Below are positions 53,287 to 62,831 of a DNA stretch of 64,000 nucleotides, one piece after another. Location of the stretch: contig JAGZHZ010000013.1 of NCBI GenBank assembly GCA_018366495.1, positions 10,580-74,579 of the forward strand, in the 5' to 3' direction. This DNA is from Clostridiales bacterium. Lineage in GTDB: Bacteria > Bacillota > Clostridia > Lachnospirales > Lachnospiraceae. The first letter of the stretch is position 1; every line of letters begins with the position of its first letter. Under the pieces are notes generated by a model. The model was not told the origin of the DNA, searched no databases, and worked only from the letters and a program-made list of their open reading frames with translations. The position numbers and the translations under genes were made by a program.

Positions 53287-55995
53287 TTATTCCGTTCTTA
53301 ATGCTGTAACTGGATCTTTTTTTGCCGCAACTCTTGATGGGAAAAGTCCTGCAATCAGCGTAAGTACAACACTGATCAAAACTAAGATTACTGCACTTCC
53401 TGCTGGAAGCACTGCACGAATGGTTACTTCTCCCACAAGGGATTCAATGAGTGAGTTAATCGGAATGCACGCTAAGGCGGATATTCCGACACCAATTAAA
53501 CCAGCGCACAGTCCCACCAGAAACGTTTCTGCATTAAATACATGGGAAATGTCCTTTTTCGAAGCTCCTATTGCACGCAGAATACCGATTTCTTTTGTAC
53601 GCTCCAGTACAGAAATATAAGTGATAATACCAATCATGATAGAGGAAACAATCAAGGATACTGCCACAAATGCAATCAGTACATAAGAAATAGCATTGAT
53701 AATCGTTGTGATCGAGGACATCAGAAGCCCTACATAATCTGTATACAAAATCTGATTCTGTTCTGATGCCGTCTCATTATATCTTTCAATACAATTTGAT
53801 ATGTTATCTTTATTCTCAAAACTATCTGCATACAGACTGATTCCAGAAGGTGCATCCAGATTGACTGCGCCAAATTTACTCATATTATCCTCATATGTGC
53901 CATACGTCAGATAGGTGTCATATATCATTAAGAGCGTTTCTTCCTCTGCCATCATCATGTACTGATCCAACATCTGCGCCTGTTGTTTTTCTGTCATATT
54001 TTCCATTCGTGATGTCATCTGGCTATTTGCGCTGTCTGACGCCGGCATTGCGCTTATCATTTCCCGCAGCATTGCAGCTTTTTCTGAAACATCAAGGTTT
54101 GCCATATATTCCTTGACTTCCTGTGCTTTCTGTTTATCGTCTTCCGGCGCAAATTCAAGTCCTGTCAGTATATTTTTTTCCGGCTCTGCTTTCTGTGCTT
54201 TTACAATCTCACTGTTATTGGCATATTCAATCAGATAATCCGTCAATGCTTTTGTATATCCGATTGGCTGTGTCAGAAACATAGTATCCGCATCTTCATT
54301 TAAACGAACCACACCGCTTACTTTCAGTTCTATTCCATTATCTAAAAGAGTTTCTATTTTATTTGTATCAGTTGAAAAATCTTTAAAGATTCCATTCTCC
54401 TGTTTTTCATAGTAATCACATGCTGGAATCAGATAAAATTTCTTAGTACAAAGTTCTTCATAACTCCATTTATGCTGTTCATTTTCTACTTCTTCACCTC
54501 TGTTAATCTGATCCATCATTTTTTTATATTCAGCAGAAGGCAATATTCCAAGTTCATACAATGTAGGAGTTGCAATCTCATTTTTCTGATCTAACACAAG
54601 TACAATTTCATTATAACTTTTAGGCCATGTGCCATATACAAGATCATAGTTATCTTTTATCACCTGACTGATCAGATTTCCATCTTTTCCAGGCATCATC
54701 TCTTCACTGTTTTCTAAAGACATCATGCCTGGCATCATTGCCATCTGAGATTCCATCATCTGTGCCTGTTCCGGATTAATCGTACTTCCGTCTGTATTGA
54801 CAAGAATACCATCCGGATCATAAGTATAGATATCAAATTTTGTGTCATATGAATAGATAATTCCATTTTCTCCAATATAAGAATGTATTTCACTTGTTGG
54901 ATCATCCAGATATTTTTTAAAATCTGCCAAATTATTTTCCTGAATACTGGATGTCATACTGTTTACCATCTCTACTCCTATCCCATTGGAATAGACCGCA
55001 TCTAACTCATGATTGATTTCTCCATTTCCATGTTCTGCTCCAGCCTGCATGATACTTTCCAGATCAACAGATTGTGATTCAATCGTAATTGGATAGGAAG
55101 ACATCGTATCTTTTTGAATATCGTTGATATAATTATTTACCCCCGCTGAGATAGATAAAATCAATGATATTCCAATAATTCCAATAGATCCTGCGAATGC
55201 TGTCAGAAGTGTTCTTGCACGCTTTGTCATCAGGTTGTTTAAAGACAGGGATAATGCTGTCATAAAGCTCATTGATGTTTTCTTTGCCGCGAAATGCTTC
55301 TCATTTTCTTCTGCCCCATCGAAAGGATTTGTATCATCTTTAACTTCTCCATCTCTAAGTCGAATAATTCGTGTAGAATACCGTTCGGCAAGTTCTGGAT
55401 TATGCGTAACCATGATAACCAATCTATCTTTTGCCACTTGCTTTAAGATCTCCATAACCTGTACGCTCGTATCGGTATCAAGCGCTCCTGTCGGTTCATC
55501 TGCAAGTAAAATTTCAGGGTTATTGACAAGGGCTCTGGCAATCGCAACTCTCTGCATCTGTCCTCCAGACAGCTGATTTGGCTTTTTATGAATCTGATCT
55601 CCAAGTCCAACCGATTCTAGTGCCTCCTTTGCCCGTTTTCTTCTCTCTGATTTTCCAACACCTGACAAAGTAAGTGCAAGTTCCACATTTGAAAGAACAC
55701 TTTGATGCGGAATCAGATTGTACGATTGAAAAACAAAACCAACTGAATGATTTCTGTATGTATCCCAATCTCGACTTTTAAAGTCCTTCGTAGACTTTCC
55801 ATTAATGATCAAATCGCCGCTTGTATAATGATCTAATCCACCAATGATGTTCAGCAGGGTTGTCTTTCCGCCGCCAGATGGTCCTAGAATAGAAACAAAC
55901 TCATTTCTGCGAAAGCAGATTGAAATTCCTTTTAATGCCTGTACGTTTGAACCGCCGGTCGCATACTCTTTTGTGATATTTTGTAATTGCAGCAT
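53287..55995 (-). CDS. Fused ABC ATPase-permease, MacB/FtsX type
   Basis: The 902-residue protein has an N-terminal ATPase (about 1-230: Walker A GPSGGGKTT, signature LSGGQMQR, Walker B LLADEPTGALD), then a transmembrane helix at about 270-290, a large extracellular region (about 300-770, rich in Met and Glu), and three C-terminal helices in the FtsX pattern (SYVLIAFVAVSLIVSSIMIGIITYISVLERTKEIGILRAIGASKKDI). This is the MacB plan: ATPase and permease in one chain, acting in export or envelope signalling. It follows the ATG at 55993-55995 with GGAG. No MacA-like partner is nearby. It may export a peptide or toxin; the substrate is unknown. Confidence 0.92.
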   Translation of the reverse strand: MLQLQNITKEYATGGSNVQALKGISICFRRNEFVSILGPSGGGKTTLLNIIGGLDHYTSGDLIINGKSTKDFKSRDWDTYRNHSVGFVFQSYNLIPHQSVLSNVELALTLSGVGKSERRKRAKEALESVGLGDQIHKKPNQLSGGQMQRVAIARALVNNPEILLADEPTGALDTDTSVQVMEILKQVAKDRLVIMVTHNPELAERYSTRIIRLRDGEVKDDTNPFDGAEENEKHFAAKKTSMSFMTALSLSLNNLMTKRARTLLTAFAGSIGIIGISLILSISAGVNNYINDIQKDTMSSYPITIESQSVDLESIMQAGAEHGNGEINHELDAVYSNGIGVEMVNSMTSSIQENNLADFKKYLDDPTSEIHSYIGENGIIYSYDTKFDIYTYDPDGILVNTDGSTINPEQAQMMESQMAMMPGMMSLENSEEMMPGKDGNLISQVIKDNYDLVYGTWPKSYNEIVLVLDQKNEIATPTLYELGILPSAEYKKMMDQINRGEEVENEQHKWSYEELCTKKFYLIPACDYYEKQENGIFKDFSTDTNKIETLLDNGIELKVSGVVRLNEDADTMFLTQPIGYTKALTDYLIEYANNSEIVKAQKAEPEKNILTGLEFAPEDDKQKAQEVKEYMANLDVSEKAAMLREMISAMPASDSANSQMTSRMENMTEKQQAQMLDQYMMMAEEETLLMIYDTYLTYGTYEDNMSKFGAVNLDAPSGISLYADSFENKDNISNCIERYNETASEQNQILYTDYVGLLMSSITTIINAISYVLIAFVAVSLIVSSIMIGIITYISVLERTKEIGILRAIGASKKDISHVFNAETFLVGLCAGLIGVGISALACIPINSLIESLVGEVTIRAVLPAGSAVILVLISVVLTLIAGLFPSRVAAKKDPVTALRTE

Positions 55996-56256
55996 ACATT
56001 TCTCCTTTCTATTTTTTACTTTTTTTCTGTCCAGTATATCACAATTCATTTTATTTAATGAATGGTAAAAGCATAAATTTTTTATAAAAAAATAATTTAA
56101 AGCAGAAAAAATAAAATAACATGCTTTTTCATTTCTTTTTCTTGTCTGACTTAATATTTTGATATGGCTGATTTTCTTTTACTCTTTTTAAAAAAATAGT
56201 GCCAATCCCATATTGAAATATGAGATTGACACCACAAATACTTTCCACTTTTTCTT

Positions 56257-56685
56257 TTATTTTTCCTGCGAATTTTTTGTGAGATCCTTTATAATACCGA
56301 AAAAGAAGATCAGGCTGATAGTCATTAAAATATGACTGACTCCAGCAAAACCAGAAAGCATCGCATTCTTTGTCACAGATAAAGAAATATCTCTGACCTG
56401 AATTATGCCTCTCGTTAATAATGTGACTGAAAACAGAATCATTGCAATATGGTGCAGCCAATAAAATCTATTAAGCTTTTTCGCATTCAGTCTGTCTTCA
56501 TGATCCTTTACAAAAAGAGCCAGTATTAAAAATATCAATACACCCAGAATAAAAAAATGTGTATGCATAACCCCTAACGCTGTTTTGCCTGTATACCCGT
56601 TAAGTTTTGTAAACTCTCGGTAAAACACACCTGAAATTAACGAAAGAATAAGATATATAAAAGATGTATTCACTAATTTTTTCAT
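56257..56685 (-). CDS. DUF2871 membrane protein
   Basis: The 142-residue protein has four transmembrane helices (about 5-22, 38-60, 72-92, 108-132) and DUF2871 features GVMHTHFFILGVLIFLI and SHILMTISLIFFFGIIK. It directly follows the gene at 56686 with no gap, so the two are coexpressed. Function unknown; regulated with its neighbour by the TetR protein at 57422. Confidence 0.85.
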   Translation of the reverse strand: MKKLVNTSFIYLILSLISGVFYREFTKLNGYTGKTALGVMHTHFFILGVLIFLILALFVKDHEDRLNAKKLNRFYWLHHIAMILFSVTLLTRGIIQVRDISLSVTKNAMLSGFAGVSHILMTISLIFFFGIIKDLTKNSQEK

Positions 56686-57351
56686 TTATTTTCCCTCTTT
56701 CTTCATGGCATGATATCCAATCCATACTGTCCATACATACGCTAATGTTTTAGGAATCATCAGCATTCCAATCATTGGAACCATATCGGCAAACAATACG
56801 ACTGGTATATAGAAGCCAAAGCTGATTACGATTGTAAGCCACATATTTTTAAACAATTTATCATTATGTTCACGAGAACTTTTATAAAACAGAACAATAA
56901 TCAAAATACCCATTAATGTAAATGGAATATTTCTATATATTCCCCATGAAAGAGGGGCAGCGGAACTGGTCCATGCGTTCTGAGGGAAGAAACATAATAC
57001 AATTCTTAATAATGCTAATAAATAGATCGCTATTGTAGTATTTTTCTGTCCTTTTACATTATATCTGATTCTCCAAATATGGTATAAGATAATATAAAAT
57101 ATCGTCATCGTGATGGATGTGATAAATTTTCCTATTCCTAATGCCGTCGTATAATTTTCAAGTCCTGTCGTGCACAGTGCAATCGCTCTTGGCACCAAAT
57201 GGAAAGAATCTCCTAATCCCAGAACAACAGCCATAATTCCAAATAACTTATACTGCTTATTTTCATGGCTTTTCGCTATCATGATGATGCCTAATGCCAC
57301 AACGCCAACCAAATAACATGCGTCAAATAAAGTTTCAATAACTGCCTGCAT
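56686..57351 (-). CDS. Seven-helix membrane protein, TetR-regulated
   Basis: The 221-residue protein has about seven hydrophobic helices and no recognised family; GLGDSFHLVPRAIAL and WTVWIGYHAMKKEGK are its most distinctive parts. AAAAGGAGGATAATAAA precedes the ATG. The operator palindrome at 57373-57385 is 22 bases upstream of its start, so it is the first gene of a two-gene unit with the DUF2871 gene. Confidence 0.8.
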   Translation of the reverse strand: MQAVIETLFDACYLVGVVALGIIMIAKSHENKQYKLFGIMAVVLGLGDSFHLVPRAIALCTTGLENYTTALGIGKFITSITMTIFYIILYHIWRIRYNVKGQKNTTIAIYLLALLRIVLCFFPQNAWTSSAAPLSWGIYRNIPFTLMGILIIVLFYKSSREHNDKLFKNMWLTIVISFGFYIPVVLFADMVPMIGMLMIPKTLAYVWTVWIGYHAMKKEGK

Positions 57352-57372
57352 TTTATTATCCTCCTTTTTAAT

Positions 57373-57385
57373 TGAACATTGTTCA
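57373..57385. promoter_or_regulatory. TetR operator palindrome 1, upstream of membrane genes
   Basis: TGAACATTGTTCA is a 13-bp palindrome with one central unpaired base. An almost identical copy lies in the regulator's own promoter at 58004-58016. Confidence 0.85.
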
Positions 57386-57398
57386 TTTTATTTTATAA

Positions 57399-57430
57399 AA
57401 GAGCCCACTTGATCAAATGATTCAGTGGGA
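57399..57430 (-). terminator. Terminator after TetR gene
   Basis: CCCACT...AGTGGG with inner TGA/TCA pairing on the minus strand, followed by CTCTTTTAT. It overlaps the regulator's stop codon. Confidence 0.7.
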
Positions 57431-57985
57431 TTTATAAATATAATTTGAAATAAAAATGAAAAGCGGAGAAAAATCTTCTCTTTTCAGTAAAGAAGAGACA
57501 ATCAAGGTAAAAATATAATCAATAAATTTTTCATCTGTAAATTCATGATGAAAGAGATCTTTCTTAACTTGCATATCTTTTCTCAATACATCTAAAAGAG
57601 TTTTCTTTAATTTAGAAAAATAAAGATTCATCATCTCAATCCCTTCTTTTTTTCCTTCTGTGGCAAAATTTAAAGAATGGATAGAAAAAAATCCAGGGTA
57701 TTTTGTATTCCCATTTTCAATGATTTGATACATACACTGAACGGCTTCGATAAAACAATTGGATTTTGTCAAATGATCAAACGGTTCAAATATTTCTTTC
57801 CATACACTTTCTACCGTCGCTATCACAAGTTTTGTCTTTGATGGAAAATAATTGTATACCGTTCCAATCGAAATACCGCATTCCTGTGCAATATTTCTCA
57901 TATTAAATGATGAAATTCCATTTTTCAAAATATATTTTTTGCTTTTATTTAAAATAGCTTCTTCTGTTGTTATTTGTCTATTCAA
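57422..57985 (-). CDS. TetR-family regulator of the adjacent membrane genes
   Basis: The 187-residue regulator has a helix-turn-helix at about 10-55 (EAILNKSKKYILKNGISSFNMRNIAQECGISIGTVYNYFPSKTKLVI), an unusually clear recognition helix, and a C-terminal helical ligand domain. The palindromes TGAACACTGTTCA (58004-58016) at its own promoter and TGAACATTGTTCA (57373-57385) ahead of the next operon point to autoregulation and control of the DUF2871 pair. The inducer is unknown. Confidence 0.92.
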   Translation of the reverse strand: MNRQITTEEAILNKSKKYILKNGISSFNMRNIAQECGISIGTVYNYFPSKTKLVIATVESVWKEIFEPFDHLTKSNCFIEAVQCMYQIIENGNTKYPGFFSIHSLNFATEGKKEGIEMMNLYFSKLKKTLLDVLRKDMQVKKDLFHHEFTDEKFIDYIFTLIVSSLLKREDFSPLFIFISNYIYKSH

Positions 57986-58003
57986 CTTCAGCCTCCTGCA
58001 ATA

Positions 58004-58016
58004 TGAACACTGTTCA
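58004..58016. promoter_or_regulatory. TetR operator palindrome 2, autoregulatory
   Basis: TGAACACTGTTCA, a 13-bp palindrome 19 bases upstream of the regulator start, overlapping the likely promoter region. Matches operator 1 except for the central base and its neighbour. Confidence 0.85.
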
Positions 58017-58082
58017 TTTTATGTATACCATACCTTTTTTTACTTGTCAACATCAAAATATTCAATTCAAAATATAAATTTT

Positions 58083-58781
58083 TTACTCCAATATTTTCTC
58101 CGGTTTAAACTTTAAATAATCTCCAGAAACTAATTTATACTCGATACCATTTACATATCCTTTAAAGCTATCATCATATCGTTCCCTTCCATGGCAATGA
58201 GAATATATCACTTTTTCTGCCCCATACGATTCTGCCAGTAAAGTAAATGGGCTTTCCATCTCTCCAATCGTTGTGGGAGGATAGTGCAGAAACATCAAAA
58301 ATTTTTCATATCCTGCTGCTTTTGCAGCTTCAAAAGAAACTTTCAGCCGTTCTGCTTCACGGTCGCGGATTTTTAAGAAATGTTCCACACTATCTTTTCC
58401 CTCATAGCAATATCCCTTTGTTCCAACTAGGGCATAATCTTGATAAGTAAAAAAATTATTCTGAAGAAAGGAAAGTTTTCCGGCAAACTGTTCGTTAAGC
58501 TGCTTTGTTTTTTTTGCATCCCAGAACATATCATGATTCCCCCGCAAAAGGATCTTCCGGCCTGGAAGTGCTTCTATAAATGCAAGATCTTCCTTTGCTT
58601 CCGCCAAATTTCTTCCCCAAGAATGATCGCCCGTAATCACAGCCGTATCCTCCTGTGTGATTCGTCTCTTCCAATATTTTTCTATTTTTTTTACATGATT
58701 TTTCCACTCTGTGCCAAATATATCCATTGGTTTATTTGCTGTAAATGACAGGTGAAAATCTCCAATTGCATATAGCGCCAT
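58083..58781 (-). CDS. Calcineurin-like metallophosphoesterase
   Basis: The 232-residue enzyme has the two-metal motifs GDFHLSF, GDHSWG, GNHDMFW, a histidine in LHYPP and a final HCHGRERY. The family hydrolyses phosphomonoesters or nucleotides. It has no signal peptide, so it is cytoplasmic. Substrate unknown. Confidence 0.92.
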   Translation of the reverse strand: MALYAIGDFHLSFTANKPMDIFGTEWKNHVKKIEKYWKRRITQEDTAVITGDHSWGRNLAEAKEDLAFIEALPGRKILLRGNHDMFWDAKKTKQLNEQFAGKLSFLQNNFFTYQDYALVGTKGYCYEGKDSVEHFLKIRDREAERLKVSFEAAKAAGYEKFLMFLHYPPTTIGEMESPFTLLAESYGAEKVIYSHCHGRERYDDSFKGYVNGIEYKLVSGDYLKFKPEKILE

Positions 58782-59016
58782 ACTGTCCCCTTCTTCAAAA
58801 AAATGTTATATAATCTGCACCTGCTCTTTTTGCCTGATCCATCTGATCCTTTCTCGCAATGTGGCGAACTACCCACCGCTTAAAGGTAGTGGGTTTTCTG
58901 GCTGAAAATTTACAAATCTTATTTCCCCTCTCTTCTGTTTTTTATCTCTCATCTCTCGGCTTCTTTTTAAGCTTTCATACAATGAGACTCAAAAATTTTT
59001 TGACGCATTCGTTTCG
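58782..59016. other. Intergenic region with IS-type hairpin remnant
   Basis: These 235 bases lie between two minus-strand genes. They hold the hairpin at 58863-58902 and no supported gene. Confidence 0.5.
58863..58902. mobile_element. Solitary IS200/IS605-type terminal hairpin
   Basis: GAACTACCCACCGCTT...GTAGTGGG forms a stem (CCCACC and CCCACT variants against GTGGG) and shares the GAACTACCCACC block with the element end at 63903. No transposase or tnpB gene is adjacent, so it looks like a leftover end or a tnpB-less derivative. Confidence 0.55.
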
Positions 59017-62000
59017 CTATGCAGATACATTTGTCGCGTTTTCTGTGATTGACTTAATCGTCTCGATCAAAGAATTTCTTGTCTTTGCATCAAACATTTT
59101 TATAAAACTGATCGGTTTATCAAACGGTGGTTTCTGCAAATCTGAAATATTTTCCATATATCCATTTTGTTCAATATGGTTGATGATTTTATATACAAAT
59201 GAAATTTGTCTCTGATTTAAAGAGGCATCGTTGATAAATTTAGAGAAGGCTTCCATCGCCGCCTCATGATCCAATTTTGCAATCTGACGGATCAATAACC
59301 CAAACGGCATAGAGCCAAATTCTCTCTCATATTCGTCTTTGCTTCCCAGTTCACTTGTAAGAATACGTTCCAGTTCTTTGTAATCCCCTGATGACAATGG
59401 AATGTTATGCGTTAATTTATGAATCGCCAATGTATTTCCGTGTTCTTCCACATACCGGTTTACCTTTTTTCTGTAATCCTCAAAATCATATGCCGGATCT
59501 AATACCGTTCCCTCTTTCCGATCAATGACAGGATCTTCCAATCTCGTAAAGATCTCCTGTCTTCCACTCGTCCCCTCGGCTAGAAATTTCATCAGATCTC
59601 GCATTTCTTTCCGAACTTTTTCAAACAGCAGAAGATCTCCTGTTTGCCAGAAAGAATCGCTCTGAATCTCTTTGATAACAGACAGTTTTTCTTTCACCTG
59701 CGGAATACTGATCTTTTTTTCCATCAAATTTGAGATCTCACAAAGCTGTTTTTTTGCTTTCTTAAAGCCAGGTAAATCTTCTATCTCAGAAAGCATCATA
59801 CCGAAGATAAAATTGTCAAATCGTTTTGCTGCTTCGTCGGTATCATTTGTCTTGACAATCGGAGCAATCTTTCTGATCAATTCTCCCTTATCTCCTTCAC
59901 TGATATAATGAAGTGCATTTTCTTTTTTATATTTTTCCACAAATTGTCTTTGCATTCTCACAGATACGAGATCCATATTGAGATCCTGGATCTGTTCCCT
60001 GCAGGTCTGGATCAGTTCTGAACGAAATCTTTGATATTCCTCCCCTGCAAATGGACTTTCCTGCAATGCGGCGGCAAGGCGAATCCGCTTTCCAAATATA
60101 TTTTCCTGCAGGGTCTTTGTCTCTTTTCCCTCATATCCGTTTGGCTTTTCACGAAAATATTCAAAGTTCCCACAGTAATCAAAAATCAAAAACCGTTTTT
60201 TTCCTGTATATTCTCCATCTATCGCATCAACACAGGTCAGATTCGGAGCCAGTCTCGTTCCTCTCCCGATCATCTGCCAAAATTTTGTTTTGGAACGTAC
60301 TTTTTTAAAAAATACAAGGTTAACACACTCCGGCACATCAATTCCTGTGTCCATCATATCCACTGACACCGCAATATACGGTTCTTTTTCCGGTATTTTA
60401 AAATCATCTATCACGGTCTGTGCATACGCATCATCACAGATCACTCGCTGTGCAAATGTTCCCTTATATTTTGGATACAGCTTGTTAAACCGTTCCAGAA
60501 TAAACTCCGCATGTCTCTTATTCTGCGCAAAAATAATTGTCTTTCCAAGTCGGTCGCCGCCTGCTGTCTTTATTCCCCTCTCCATCAGATCCTGTAAAAC
60601 CTGATCCACGGTCGTCTCATTAAAGACAAATTTATTTAACTCTGATGATGAGATAGATTCCGGCATTTCTCCGTCTTCTCCGAAATCTTCTTCATATCGC
60701 GCCTTATCTTCTTCTGACAGTTTTTCGTATGTAATTCCTTCTTCCAAAAACTTTGTTTTCACCTCAAAATTATAATAAGGTACAAGTACATGATCTTTGT
60801 ATACAGCCGTCTCATAGTCGTACGCATATGTAGGCACACCCTGTTCCATCTCAAAAAAATCATATGTATTTCTGTCCACTTCTGTCTTTGGTGTGGCTGT
60901 CAGTCCCACCACGAACGCATCAAAATATTCAAAAATCGTCTTATATTTTTTAAAAATACTTCGGTGACTTTCATCTACAATAATAAGATCAAAATGTGCC
61001 GGACTGAAAAAAGGAACTCCTTTCTCTGTCTTTACAGAGTCAATCGCATTCAGCATCGTAGGGTACGTTGAAAATATAATTCTGGCATTTCGGTCATCTT
61101 TATTGGAACATAAGTTGCAAAGCGACATATGAGGAAGATAATTTTTAAAATCGTCTTTCGCCTGTTTTACTAACGCCGTTCTGTCTGCCAGAAATAAAAC
61201 ATTCGTCACATATCCGCCTCTGCTCAATACATCGACCAGACTGGATGCCGTTCTCGTCTTTCCTGTTCCCGTCGCCATCACAAGAAGACTCTTTCTGAAT
61301 CCTTGAGCCATGTGTTCTCCAACTGCACGAATTGCTTCTTTTTGATAATAGCGGTCTGTGATCTTATCATCAATCGCAATGGTGTCCAAATTTTTGCGTT
61401 CCTCTCTCCGATTCATTCTCTTCTGCAAGTCATTTTTGCTGAAAAATCCGCTTATCTTTCTCTGAGGACCCTCCGCATCGTCCCAAAAATACGTTTCAAA
61501 GCCGTTCGATGTGAACATCATCGGACGTCTCTTAAATTTTCTTTCAAGACAATCCGCATAAAGCATAGCCTGTCTCCGCCCGATATTCGGATCTCTGCTC
61601 GCTTTTTTTGCTTCAATCACTGCAAGAGGTAATCCGTCTTTTCCAAAAAGAACGTAGTCCACATATCCTTTCTGTCCCACTGTTCCAGTCATATCCTGAA
61701 CAGGGTACTCCTCCCAGACATCGGAATCCTCACCTTCAAAATTCCATCCCATTAACTTTAAATCAAGATCAATATACTGTTTTCTCGTGCAAAATTCATT
61801 CAAATCCTGAGCGCTAAATTCTCGTGTCTTTTTATGCTCTTCTTTTTCTGCCGTATACATTCTGGACATCTGCTCAATTTGTTTCTGCAGCGCTGCAATC
61901 TGTGCGTCTTTCTCTTCTAATAAACTTTCCTGCTCTTTTATTTTTTTCGTATCTACAATTACTTTTTCGGCCGGTATTTTTTTCTCATCAAATTTTCGTT

Positions 62001-62391
62001 CAATATAATCCTCACCGTAACAATAGTCAATCCATTCAACAAATTCAAACAATCCCCGTAGGGATGTCAGAGCATCCCCCGCCTGAACGCTGCGCTCTGT
62101 GTGAACAGCAAGATTTCCCAGTTTCACAATAAATAAAAGTTTCCCCCATGTCTTATAGTCAACTGCAAACCGAAAGGTCGGCTCGTGAATCATGGATTGT
62201 AAATTGTCTTTATATGGCATCTCAATCGTATTATCTGCCGCATATACCCATCTCACCGCAAGTTCCAATGCCTTTCGGCATCCCACCGCACACATCGCAG
62301 GCGCAGAGGCGTATACTTTTTCTGCTTCCGCTGCCGCAGAGGCAAACAGAGCATATTCCTTTTTTGTTTTTAAAAATTCAAAATTCGTCAT
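59017..62391 (-). CDS. Stand-alone HsdR-like type I restriction helicase-nuclease
   Basis: The 1124-residue protein has a DUF4145-like N-terminal domain (about 1-130, CAVGCRKALELAVRWVYA), a coiled coil at about 150-185, a nuclease domain with the PD-(D/E)xK motif ending Glu260-AK (AVIEAKKASRD) and a superfamily 2 translocase (ATGTGKT, DESH, TATPK, FKKVRSKTKFWQMIGRGTRLAP). The start at 62391 follows GAGGGAATC. It is organised like EcoEI-type R subunits, but no hsdM or hsdS gene is within the window on either side. It may work with distant subunits or be a stand-alone defence nuclease. Confidence 0.88.
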   Translation of the reverse strand: MTNFEFLKTKKEYALFASAAAEAEKVYASAPAMCAVGCRKALELAVRWVYAADNTIEMPYKDNLQSMIHEPTFRFAVDYKTWGKLLFIVKLGNLAVHTERSVQAGDALTSLRGLFEFVEWIDYCYGEDYIERKFDEKKIPAEKVIVDTKKIKEQESLLEEKDAQIAALQKQIEQMSRMYTAEKEEHKKTREFSAQDLNEFCTRKQYIDLDLKLMGWNFEGEDSDVWEEYPVQDMTGTVGQKGYVDYVLFGKDGLPLAVIEAKKASRDPNIGRRQAMLYADCLERKFKRRPMMFTSNGFETYFWDDAEGPQRKISGFFSKNDLQKRMNRREERKNLDTIAIDDKITDRYYQKEAIRAVGEHMAQGFRKSLLVMATGTGKTRTASSLVDVLSRGGYVTNVLFLADRTALVKQAKDDFKNYLPHMSLCNLCSNKDDRNARIIFSTYPTMLNAIDSVKTEKGVPFFSPAHFDLIIVDESHRSIFKKYKTIFEYFDAFVVGLTATPKTEVDRNTYDFFEMEQGVPTYAYDYETAVYKDHVLVPYYNFEVKTKFLEEGITYEKLSEEDKARYEEDFGEDGEMPESISSSELNKFVFNETTVDQVLQDLMERGIKTAGGDRLGKTIIFAQNKRHAEFILERFNKLYPKYKGTFAQRVICDDAYAQTVIDDFKIPEKEPYIAVSVDMMDTGIDVPECVNLVFFKKVRSKTKFWQMIGRGTRLAPNLTCVDAIDGEYTGKKRFLIFDYCGNFEYFREKPNGYEGKETKTLQENIFGKRIRLAAALQESPFAGEEYQRFRSELIQTCREQIQDLNMDLVSVRMQRQFVEKYKKENALHYISEGDKGELIRKIAPIVKTNDTDEAAKRFDNFIFGMMLSEIEDLPGFKKAKKQLCEISNLMEKKISIPQVKEKLSVIKEIQSDSFWQTGDLLLFEKVRKEMRDLMKFLAEGTSGRQEIFTRLEDPVIDRKEGTVLDPAYDFEDYRKKVNRYVEEHGNTLAIHKLTHNIPLSSGDYKELERILTSELGSKDEYEREFGSMPFGLLIRQIAKLDHEAAMEAFSKFINDASLNQRQISFVYKIINHIEQNGYMENISDLQKPPFDKPISFIKMFDAKTRNSLIETIKSITENATNVSA

Positions 62392-62831
62392 TTGATTCCC
62401 TCTTATATCGATCTTGTATCTGCTCCGTCCACAATCGTTCTGCTGCTTCTGTGCCATTCTGTCATTCTGTAAAAATATTCCCTCGATCATGGATCGTGAT
62501 CGTGTATCTGTCATTCATTCTTCTTTCTTATTTTTGATCTTTCTTTATTTTTTCTCTGCTTTTCTTTACTTCTTATTTGCTCATTTCTCCATGAAACATT
62601 CTACAGATATTTTACTCTTCTGGGAAAAATTTGGCAAGGATATCCCCTTTTTCTTTCTTTTCCTGCAATATTTTATAAAATCATACTCAGAAAATCTATT
62701 GTCTTTCGGTGATGGAAAATACATCTTCTCACTTATCTTCGCTGACAGAATAATTCTTGATGGATCCGATCATAATAAATGCAAAACTTTTGTATCATTT
62801 ATGTAAGATGAATAGGAGGAAATTTATAGCA
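62392..62831. other. Divergent intergenic region, hsdR-like and ldh
   Basis: These 440 bases serve both starts. Reading frames here are T-rich and low complexity without ribosome-binding sites, so I do not call genes. AGGAGG at 62814-62819 belongs to ldh. No clear promoter or dyad seen. Confidence 0.5.

Noticed and set aside
56129..56461. 110-residue frame overlapping the DUF2871 gene
   Set aside because: It is an out-of-frame reading of the DUF2871 gene with no start signal of its own.
62414..62806. 130-residue frame before ldh
   Set aside because: Phe/Leu/Ser-rich reading of T-rich DNA without ribosome-binding site or family features.
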